DNA of 12,605 bases, taken from contig JAAFKL010000198.1 in the NCBI GenBank assembly GCA_021399405.1, positions 1 to 12,605 on the forward strand, given 5' to 3'. Under the pieces are notes generated by a model. That model did not search any database, had not been told where the DNA came from, and saw nothing but the letters and a program-made list of their open reading frames with translations. A program made the translations under genes and the position numbers. Origin of the DNA: Candidatus Heimdallarchaeota archaeon (lineage in GTDB: Archaea > Asgardarchaeota > Heimdallarchaeia > Heimdallarchaeales > Kariarchaeaceae). How positions within the stretch are numbered: the stretch's first letter is position 1; each line of letters begins with the position of its first letter. This document shows positions 1 through 6,188 of this stretch, in pieces.

Positions 1-509
1 ATCATACTATCAACAACCGCACCTTGTCCAAATCCCCTGCCATCTGGGGGTGGATTAGATCCAAATGTCCAATTAGAATAAATATGGTTGATGTGGTTCC
101 AAATACCAGCATTTACTTCTCTGGTTGCTAGATTCAATTGAGTCGATGGACCAATTAAGTCTAAATTGATAATTCTACCATTTGAAATCAAGTTTGAATT
201 GGTTTCAATTAACCCACTAACACTATCAAAATCTTCCGTCACAGCATCTTCAAAGCTAATTCTATAGGAAAAATCCTCAGGTAGATTGGGACTATTTGAT
301 ATTGTCACCCTGACATTATTTGAATTGACGAGATTTCCTTCAATTTCAATTTCAATTGAAGAAGATGAGAAAATTATGGTTTCCTGGCCTGATGATGGTG
401 CTATATTAAAAATAAGGATGAACATTACAATAATAGTATTTAATCTAAGTGAACTCAAAATACCCTTCCAACGTTTTGATATTTTTTTATTAATTAAAAT
501 GTTACTCAA
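1..509 (-). CDS. Secreted protein of unknown function (3' part beyond left edge)
   Basis: I read this frame directly on the minus strand; it stays open for 169 codons to the window edge, so only the N-terminal part is visible. A TTG at 507-509 is the probable start, because an in-frame stop lies three codons upstream and the next ATG falls inside the hydrophobic segment. The N-terminus has a basic stretch (KKISKRWKG), a hydrophobic core (LNTIIVMFILIFNIA) and then SSGQ, which together make a signal peptide. The mature part begins with a Ser/Ile/Glu-rich strand-like segment and later reads GIWNHINHIYSNWTFG and PPPDGRGFGQGAVVDS. I do not recognise the family. The gene lies 36 bases downstream of the FG-GAP protein gene on the same strand, so the two are probably co-transcribed and both act at the cell surface. 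The existence of the gene is fairly sure; the exact start is not. Confidence 0.7.
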   Translation of the reverse strand, partial: MSNILINKKISKRWKGILSSLRLNTIIVMFILIFNIAPSSGQETIIFSSSSIEIEIEGNLVNSNNVRVTISNSPNLPEDFSYRISFEDAVTEDFDSVSGLIETNSNLISNGRIINLDLIGPSTQLNLATREVNAGIWNHINHIYSNWTFGSNPPPDGRGFGQGAVVDSM

Positions 510-545
510 TTCAAATTAACCTAATTGCCACAAGTAATAATTTAT

Positions 546-2018
546 CTAATTTATCCATTTATTAAAATTGATTTTGACCTGATCTGTCATCTGTTTTTGG
601 AACTCTTCATCAAAAACCCCAATATCAAATTGGTTTTCATAGTTTATAACAACCCATTTAGCAAATTCCAATGATGCCGATCTTATCCTAGCATCTTCGT
701 TGGTACTCCATACCAATATTTGAATTTCTGTGCCAATGTTTGGGAATGGATATCTTGTAATTAAAATTTTATTTGTCCCTGAATCGATGGCTTTTAGATC
801 CGGAGCACCTGTGATTTCTGAGATAATATTTTGAATTCCAACGAATGCACCCCCTGCCAAAATAATATCAACTTCCATTTCAGCTGTAAATTTATATTCG
901 TATGGGGCGATACCAATGGAATGGAGTGTCATCAAAAAGATTGGATCCCCTTTTGATTCCAGTGTTTTACGCACAACAATGATTGTGACAATAACTGAAA
1001 AAACGATTAATAGAAATACTAGAAAAATCTGAAGAAAATCAATTCCTTTGTCTTCTTGAAATTCGACTACTGACATATCAATATTATGATTTACAAAATA
1101 TCTCACTCCATTTAACTCCGTTCCAACAATTAAATCAGGGTAGCCATCATTGTTTATATCATTAACCAGTGGGGTGAGAAAATCATTCTGGAAAAGATAA
1201 TCAATACTGAAAAATGGATTACCTTTGTTGGAAAAAGGGATCTGATCATAATTACTAAATCCTGTGTTTACATTGATCCCGTCATTTCTAAGATAAGATA
1301 ATCCCAGATTTTCACTTCCAACAACAATATCGAAATCACCATCTGAATCTGGATCTACTATTGTTGGTGAAGCTCTAGAGCCAACTGAGAGCCTTAAGAA
1401 AATATCGCTATTTTTAGTCCATGTTATACCTTCGTCTGTCTCACTACGCAGGAAAGCGATCAGATTGCCATCCCCGTTACCAATTAATAAATCGGTTTGA
1501 TTATCCCCATTTAAATCTAAACTAGTAGGTTTTGAATAACTATCAACTTTAACTCCAGAAATAAAAGAATTATTGAGTGGATAACCACCTATACCATTGG
1601 CTAGGTATAAATCTAAATTTCCACTTTCACTTCCCACAAGCAGGTCTAGAAATCCATCATTATTGATATCAACAGCATGTGGTGAAGCATGTGAATAAGA
1701 TGTACTGAAAAAACTTGCTTCTGAAACTTCAAGATCAAATTTGGATGAATCTGAACCTATATTAGTAAAAACTTTCATTTGTCCACTCTCAACACCTACT
1801 ACAAAATCTGAAATAGTAGAATCAAAAATAGGTAATAACGCTGGATGACTAAAGGTCTCATCATCTAACAGGGATGTATAATTAGATTGATCCCCACCCA
1901 ATAATGTAAAAACACTTTCTTCCCAAAATTCAGTTTCTTCATTATCTTGTGCAGTAGGGTACAATATCAAGAGTTGAATGATTAGAATGAGCACAACAAG
2001 TGAAAAAAAGTTTCTCAA
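546..2018 (-). CDS. FG-GAP/VCBS-repeat single-pass membrane protein with cytosolic domain
   Basis: A 490-residue receptor-like protein. Residues 1-24 are a signal peptide. Residues about 60-310 form an outside FG-GAP/VCBS beta-propeller. Four calcium-loop motifs of the DxNxDGxxD type start at D117 (DINNDGFLD), D168 (DLNGDNQTD), D222 (DPDSDGDFD) and D287 (DINNDGYPD), each followed by a (D)hhVG strand; an extra loop-less blade (DFVVGVESG) lies near residue 71. A single membrane helix spans about 328-349 and ends in RK, so the C-terminus should be cytosolic. Residues 351-490 look like the small alpha/beta domain, possibly longin- or roadblock-like, attached to many Asgard membrane proteins (DIILAGGAFVGIQNIISEI, then a KILI strand); this assignment is by memory of the pattern only. 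The start is TTG, with no alternative before an upstream stop, and an AT-rich box 21-30 bases upstream. Ligand and role are unknown; adhesion or sensing is an inference. Confidence 0.82.
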   Translation of the reverse strand: MRNFFSLVVLILIIQLLILYPTAQDNEETEFWEESVFTLLGGDQSNYTSLLDDETFSHPALLPIFDSTISDFVVGVESGQMKVFTNIGSDSSKFDLEVSEASFFSTSYSHASPHAVDINNDGFLDLLVGSESGNLDLYLANGIGGYPLNNSFISGVKVDSYSKPTSLDLNGDNQTDLLIGNGDGNLIAFLRSETDEGITWTKNSDIFLRLSVGSRASPTIVDPDSDGDFDIVVGSENLGLSYLRNDGINVNTGFSNYDQIPFSNKGNPFFSIDYLFQNDFLTPLVNDINNDGYPDLIVGTELNGVRYFVNHNIDMSVVEFQEDKGIDFLQIFLVFLLIVFSVIVTIIVVRKTLESKGDPIFLMTLHSIGIAPYEYKFTAEMEVDIILAGGAFVGIQNIISEITGAPDLKAIDSGTNKILITRYPFPNIGTEIQILVWSTNEDARIRSASLEFAKWVVINYENQFDIGVFDEEFQKQMTDQVKINFNKWIN

Positions 2019-2038
2019 TATTTCTTTGCTTGATTCAT

Positions 2039-2048
2039 TATTAATTTA
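2039..2048 (-). promoter_or_regulatory. TATA-like box of the FG-GAP gene
   Basis: On the minus strand this reads TAAATTAATA, 21-30 bases before the TTG start at 2018. This is the spacing expected for an archaeal TATA box driving a nearly leaderless transcript. The surrounding DNA is very AT-rich, so the match alone is weak; the position is what supports it. Confidence 0.4.
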
Positions 2049-2209
2049 GATTTCTGAATTAGTTTGGTAGTTTACTCTCTTTTAGTAAATTCAAGTATCC
2101 ATATATTATTCAGTGATTTTTGAAAATGATAAATCAGAGCGTTTGTTCAAAGTTTATATCCATCTGTTCTCCACAAAGGTTTTTCATTCATCAAAAAAAA
2201 ATAATTAGT

Positions 2210-3418
2210 ATGATGGATAGTCATTGGGATTGGATTACAGAAGAATTCAGAAATGTTTTGAAACAAAGTCATGAGTTCATCTATGATGAAATTATCCCTT
2301 TAGAAGGAGAATTACCGGCAAAATCTTTTCAAGAGTTACTTCCAGAGCTTGATAAGAAAAGACAGAAAGTCAAAGATCTTGGTTTGTGGATGCCACAGAT
2401 ATCAAAAGAGTATGGGGGTATGGGGCTAACTCTTAGAGAACATGGGTATTTATCCGAAGTTCTAGGTCGATCGTCATTAGGACATTATGTGTTTAATTGT
2501 CAAGCTCCTGATTCAGGAAATATGGAAATATTGATTGAACATGGTACAGAAGATCAAAAAGAAAAGTATCTAATCCCGTTACTCGAAGGAAAAACCCGAA
2601 GTTGCTTTTCCATGGTTGAACCTGATTCTCCAGGTTCTAATCCTACGTGGTTAACGACACAAGCAGTTAAAGAAAATAATATGTGGATTATTAATGGTAG
2701 GAAATGGTTTACGTCTTCGGCAGATGGTGCAGAATTTGCAATTTTAATGGCCGTTACAAATCCTGAAGCACCTAAATATAAACGAGCAAGTATGATTATT
2801 GTACCTACAGATACCCCGGGATTCAATAATATTCGTAATATATCGGTTATGGGGTCGAAGGGCTCAAGCTGGGCGAGTCATAGCGAAATCATCTATGATA
2901 ATTGCAAAGTTCCAGTTGAATCATTACTCGGAATTGAAGGAGAAGGATTCACAATTGCTCAGAACCGATTAGGCCCTGGTCGAATTCATCACTGCATGAG
3001 ATGGATCGGGATTGCTGAGCGTGCATTTGATATGATGTGTGAAAGAGCAGTCAACAGACATGTAACAGAAACCTCTCCGTTAGCAAGCCAACAAACCATC
3101 CAAAATTGGGCAGCCGAAAGTCGTGCAGAAATTAATGCTTCTCGTTTGATGGTGTTGGATGCTGCCCTAAAAATTGATAGATATGGGACTTATGCAGCAC
3201 GAGACGAGATTTCTATAATCAAATTCTATGTTGCCAATATGCTTCAACGAGTTCTTGATAGAGCAATTCAGGTACATGGTGCATTAGGTATGACTGATCA
3301 AACCCCTCTTGCTTATTGGTATTCACATGAACGGGCTGCTAGAATTTACGATGGGCCTGATGAGGTACACAAAAGATCTGTATCTCGCAGAATATTTGCA
3401 AAATACAGGGGAGAATAA
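2210..3418 (+). CDS. Acyl-CoA dehydrogenase, ACAD10/ACAD11/LvaC-like
   Basis: A 402-residue flavin-dependent acyl-CoA dehydrogenase of full family length. Counting from the start chosen here, the FAD/acyl-CoA loop is CFSMVEPD (132-139), followed by NGRKWFTSS (162-170), the subfamily signature RLGPGRIHH (253-261), VHGALGM (355-361) and DGPDEVH (381-387). The last motif sits where ordinary acyl-CoA dehydrogenases carry the catalytic Glu of YEGT; here it is Asp381, as in the ACAD10/11 group. In that group the enzyme helps turn 4-phosphoacyl-CoA into an enoyl-CoA rather than simply oxidising saturated acyl-CoA. The kinase gene follows after six bases, which fits this role. Frames upstream remain open to TTG 2120 and ATG 2126, but those 28-30 residues are unlike the family, so I start at the ATG-ATG pair (2210/2213). 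A TATA-like TTTATATCC at 2153-2161 would give a leader of about 30 bases. Soluble and cytosolic. Confidence 0.93.
   Translation: MMDSHWDWITEEFRNVLKQSHEFIYDEIIPLEGELPAKSFQELLPELDKKRQKVKDLGLWMPQISKEYGGMGLTLREHGYLSEVLGRSSLGHYVFNCQAPDSGNMEILIEHGTEDQKEKYLIPLLEGKTRSCFSMVEPDSPGSNPTWLTTQAVKENNMWIINGRKWFTSSADGAEFAILMAVTNPEAPKYKRASMIIVPTDTPGFNNIRNISVMGSKGSSWASHSEIIYDNCKVPVESLLGIEGEGFTIAQNRLGPGRIHHCMRWIGIAERAFDMMCERAVNRHVTETSPLASQQTIQNWAAESRAEINASRLMVLDAALKIDRYGTYAARDEISIIKFYVANMLQRVLDRAIQVHGALGMTDQTPLAYWYSHERAARIYDGPDEVHKRSVSRRIFAKYRGE
3407..3413 (+). promoter_or_regulatory. Shine-Dalgarno-like site for the kinase gene
   Basis: AGGGGAG lies in the last codons of the dehydrogenase gene, 11 bases before the TTG at 3425. 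It is the clearest ribosome-binding site in a window where first genes look leaderless. It supports internal initiation of the second gene in a two-gene transcript and supports the non-ATG start. Confidence 0.5.
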
Positions 3419-3424
3419 CTAAAT

Positions 3425-4486
3425 TTGGTAGATGATACAATAGACGTTCGTCAGGATGAGAAATTTGATAATAACAAATTAGCTAAATATTTGAAGGGAA
3501 AACTCCCCGGAACTCAAAATATAGATGATTTACAAGTAAGGCAATTTGGGGGTGGAGTAGCAAATCTTACATATCTATTGAAGTATAATGAATTTGAATA
3601 TGTTTTACGAAGACCACCATTAGGTAAAATAGCAAAATCGTCTCATGATATGGGAAGAGAACATAGTGTTTTATCGGTGTTGTACAAATCTTTTTCCAAA
3701 GTTCCTCAGTCATACCATTTTTGTGATGACACTTCAGTTATTGGTGCTCCATTTTTTATTATGGAGAGGAAACAGGGAATCGTAATAAGAAAGGAATTTC
3801 CCAATCAGTACCAAAATCATCAAAATGCTGCAAGAGAGCTAAGTGAGGCTCTTATTGACGCATTGGTAGATCTTCATCAAGTGGATTATAAGAAATTGGG
3901 TCTTGAAGAGCTTGGAAGGCCAGAAGGTTTCATAAGTAGACAGATTGAAGGATGGTATAAACGTTGGAAGCGAGCAAAAATTGAAGATAATCAATTAATG
4001 GATGCAACGTATCAATGGTTACGAGAAAATATCCCACAAGTTTCTCGATTTTCACTATTGCATAACGACTACAAACTTGATAACATGATGTTCAATCCTG
4101 AGGATCCTTCAGATATAGTTTCAATTTTTGATTGGGATATGTGTACTTTAGGAGATTCATTTTCCGATTTAGGTGGTCTTCTTGCATATTGGACTGAAAT
4201 TTCGGATCCGATACATTTCAAGGCAATTGCAATGATGCCAACTGGTGATCACGGATTCCTCACTCGTCAAGAATTGGTAAAGAGATACGAAGAAAAATCA
4301 GGATTTAAAATCGAGAATATTAATTTCTATCATGCTCTTGGATTATTTCGTCTCGTAGTTATAGTTGCACAAATTTACATTCGATTTGTTAATAAACAGA
4401 CTGAAGATACTAGATTTGGTGAACTTGGAAAACTTATTCCTCTAATAATTAGAGCAGCTCACGAAATTACTCAGAAAGATAATTGA
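3425..4486 (+). CDS. Aminoglycoside phosphotransferase-family kinase, ACAD10/11 kinase- or LvaA-like
   Basis: A 353-residue protein-kinase-fold small-molecule kinase of the APH family. It has a glycine-rich nucleotide loop FGGGVAN (41-47), YVLRR with the following PP (59-65), HDMGRE (74-79), the subfamily strand SVIGAPFFIMER (104-115), the catalytic loop HNDYKLDN (213-220, Asp215 as base and Asn220 as metal ligand), and FDWD (235-238) with the metal Asp236, followed by LGDSFSDLGG. The RR-PP-GK, SVIGAPF and DWD-LGD-SDLG pattern is that of the kinase half of ACAD10/ACAD11 and of bacterial LvaA, which phosphorylate the 4-hydroxyl of acyl-CoAs. It is not an antibiotic-resistance enzyme by this pattern. 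The TTG start at 3425 is supported by AGGGGAG at 3407-3413, 11 bases upstream, within the end of the dehydrogenase gene. The two genes are evidently one operon. The exact substrate chain length is unknown. Confidence 0.92.
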   Translation: MVDDTIDVRQDEKFDNNKLAKYLKGKLPGTQNIDDLQVRQFGGGVANLTYLLKYNEFEYVLRRPPLGKIAKSSHDMGREHSVLSVLYKSFSKVPQSYHFCDDTSVIGAPFFIMERKQGIVIRKEFPNQYQNHQNAARELSEALIDALVDLHQVDYKKLGLEELGRPEGFISRQIEGWYKRWKRAKIEDNQLMDATYQWLRENIPQVSRFSLLHNDYKLDNMMFNPEDPSDIVSIFDWDMCTLGDSFSDLGGLLAYWTEISDPIHFKAIAMMPTGDHGFLTRQELVKRYEEKSGFKIENINFYHALGLFRLVVIVAQIYIRFVNKQTEDTRFGELGKLIPLIIRAAHEITQKDN

Positions 4487-4582
4487 ATTTCTAATAAATC
4501 TGGAATTGGTTGTAGTTTGGAAAGATTGTGAAATCAATTTTGATTGAAGATTCATATTTGGGAAATAATATTACACTTGTAA

Positions 4583-4599
4583 AACAAAACAATTTTGTT
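4583..4599 (+). repeat. Short inverted repeat in the leader of the membrane-protein gene
   Basis: AACAAAA and TTTTGTT form a perfect 7-base inverted repeat around a 3-base centre. It lies just downstream of a TATA-like AATAATATTA (4564-4573), about where transcription would start, and 27 bases before the TTG at 4626. It could be an operator or an mRNA hairpin, but it is AT-rich and may be chance. The gap 4487-4625 holds nothing else I can name. Confidence 0.3.
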
Positions 4600-4625
4600 C
4601 ATACTAACTCTGATTCAATATAAGA

Positions 4626-5318
4626 TTGAGTAAGAGTATCTCTTTAATTGATAATCATATCGTATATCGATTTTCTAGTTTTATAATTTATTTTTATTTT
4701 GTATTTACTCACCTTACATCTGTATCATCAGATGCAAATCCTATACTTCCTAACCTCATTAGCCTAATTTTACTTTCAGCGAGTATGTTCCTATTGACAC
4801 TGATATCTCAGATTATAGAACCTGTAAAACAAAACAATAAATGGCTAATTCAAAGATTATTACTCTCCGCGATTCCCCCTTTGCTCGGGTTGATTCTCTC
4901 CATCAGATTCTTTAAAGAAGAAAAAATAAAACAACGAGATCAACTTTTTCTAATTATGTCCATTGTAATGATAATAATCATGAGTTTTCTTAGCTTAGCT
5001 TATGGATTGTTACTTCTGCTTCTTTATGTTGGAAGTACTATATCTGGGCTGAGTGTATATTTTCTGAGCGTTGGAATATGGGCGTTAATAGGAATAACTT
5101 TGGCAGATAGTGGATTTTTTTATACATCTGAAATCAAATTTACTGTTGAAAATGATCTCTCAAAACAGGAAAATTTTACCCAGCGATCATCAATATTTAT
5201 CTCAAAAGTACTTTCTACATCAAAAAATCGATTTATTTTTCTAGTAATTTCTTATTTACTGTCGGCATTGGCAATATTACTAATTGGGTTGATGGGGAAT
5301 AACCCCATATCAATTTGA
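4626..5318 (+). CDS. Multi-pass membrane protein of unknown function
   Basis: A 230-residue, strongly hydrophobic protein. Membrane helices are visible at about 13-34, 42-64, 76-95, 105-134 (long, perhaps two), 138-161 and 203-223, so five to seven spans. The soluble parts are a short basic/acidic loop (RFFKEEKIKQRD, about 94-105) and a polar stretch of about 35 residues (165-200) before the last helix. No catalytic or transport motif is evident and I do not recognise the family. The start is TTG at 4626, because no ATG occurs before residue 54, in the second helix. It follows the kinase gene by 139 bases with its own TATA-like box, so it need not belong to that operon. The gene ends in a GC-rich hairpin that may terminate transcription. 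Confidence 0.72.
   Translation: MSKSISLIDNHIVYRFSSFIIYFYFVFTHLTSVSSDANPILPNLISLILLSASMFLLTLISQIIEPVKQNNKWLIQRLLLSAIPPLLGLILSIRFFKEEKIKQRDQLFLIMSIVMIIIMSFLSLAYGLLLLLLYVGSTISGLSVYFLSVGIWALIGITLADSGFFYTSEIKFTVENDLSKQENFTQRSSIFISKVLSTSKNRFIFLVISYLLSALAILLIGLMGNNPISI
5289..5313 (+). terminator. Hairpin at the end of the membrane-protein gene
   Basis: A GGGG and a CCCC four-pair core flanks the loop AATAA. It is extended by AT pairs, and TTGAT on the left matches ATCAA on the right with a two-base bulge. The hairpin overlaps the final codons of the gene and is followed by TTTGATAAATT. It stands out because GC runs are rare here. It may be a transcription end or mRNA-stabilising structure; archaeal termination usually relies more on T-tracts, so the call is tentative. 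Confidence 0.35.
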
Positions 5319-5361
5319 TAAATTGGTCAATTCACCTATCTTATTACGAAACTATCGGAAA

Positions 5362-5373
5362 TTTAAATATATA
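5362..5373 (+). promoter_or_regulatory. TATA-like box upstream of the SRAP gene
   Basis: TTTAAATATATA is the best TATA-like sequence in the 5319-5488 gap. It would start a transcript near 5395, well before the ATG at 5489, giving a leader of about 90 bases. A second candidate, ATTATTATAG near 5447-5456, would give a short leader. Which one is used cannot be told from sequence. Confidence 0.35.
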
Positions 5374-5488
5374 GAAGATGCAGGAGATAGAGCCTTTAAT
5401 ACTCCCCACGATTAGTTTATACTATTTACGATTAGCAAAAAGATTGATTATTATAGGATACATGATGGGTATTTATTACGGTTGCCCC

Positions 5489-6184
5489 ATGTGTGGTAGA
5501 TTTAGTTACTTCATAGGAAGCGATGTATTAAAGGAATATTTCGGGATATCAAAATTAAGTCATAATATTGAACCAAGATATAATATCGCACCAAATGACG
5601 AAGTGTATGTGGTGGTATCCGAAAACCAAAATCAACTTAAACTTATGAAATGGGGATTATTGCCACATTGGTCTCCAGAAAAAACGTCGTCGAAAAAAAT
5701 GATAAATGCTAGATCAGAAACCATTTGGCAAAAAGGGGCATTCAAACATTCAATTGCTAAAAAAAGATGTGTGATCCCTGCATCTGGATTTTATGAGTGG
5801 AAAGAAGATAAGGGTAAAAAAATACCGTATTTTTTCTATTTGGAAGATCAAGATGTTATGCCTCTTGGAGGAATATATGACACGTGGTATTCAGATTTTG
5901 GTTATACAATTACTTCTTTCTCAATAATTACCACCGAAGCAAATTCAGTAGTTGAAAATATTCATAATCGCATGCCTTTAATTTTGAATCAAAAAAATAT
6001 TGAAAAATGGTTAGATCCCACGATTAATGAGAAAATGACAAATGCACTAATGAAACCTTACGAAGGCCATCTTAGTCAATATACGGTATCGTCATACGTT
6101 AATAGTCCAAAAAACAAATCAGAAGAATGTATTTCAAAGTATGAATATAAAGATGAATTCGAATCCCTAGATGATTATTTTTGA
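5489..6184 (+). CDS. SRAP-domain protein (HMCES/YedK family), abasic-site DNA-protein crosslinker
   Basis: A 231-residue SOS-response-associated-peptidase-family protein. Members form a covalent crosslink with abasic sites in single-stranded DNA through the cysteine that becomes residue 1 after Met removal. The start is fixed by that chemistry: MCGRFS puts Cys2 at the active position. The frame is open 37 codons further upstream to ATG 5378, but those residues are not part of the family. Conserved motifs are EPRYNIAP (28-35), KWGLLPHW (54-61), NARSE (73-77, catalytic Asn73), RCVIPASGFYEW (93-104, Glu103) and HNRMP (159-163, His159). All four active-site residues (Cys2, Asn73, Glu103, His159) are present, so the protein should be active. 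The C-terminal 25 residues are acidic and probably disordered. It stands alone on this strand and meets the convergent arylsulfotransferase-like gene four bases after its stop. Confidence 0.95.
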   Translation: MCGRFSYFIGSDVLKEYFGISKLSHNIEPRYNIAPNDEVYVVVSENQNQLKLMKWGLLPHWSPEKTSSKKMINARSETIWQKGAFKHSIAKKRCVIPASGFYEWKEDKGKKIPYFFYLEDQDVMPLGGIYDTWYSDFGYTITSFSIITTEANSVVENIHNRMPLILNQKNIEKWLDPTINEKMTNALMKPYEGHLSQYTVSSYVNSPKNKSEECISKYEYKDEFESLDDYF

Positions 6185-6188
6185 ACCT

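Noticed and set aside
286..519. 77-codon plus-strand frame
   Set aside because: It is antisense to the start of the secreted-protein gene, has no recognisable content, and the minus strand has a clear signal peptide.
3425..4486. Antibiotic-resistance aminoglycoside phosphotransferase
   Set aside because: The subfamily motifs and the adjoining ACAD10/11-like dehydrogenase point to an acyl-CoA hydroxyl kinase instead.
4578..4838. Sixteen-base direct repeat TGTAAAACAAAACAAT at 4578-4593 and 4823-4838
   Set aside because: One copy is in a leader and one is inside the coding region. It is low complexity and plausible by chance in AT-rich DNA; no element boundary or paired structure goes with it.
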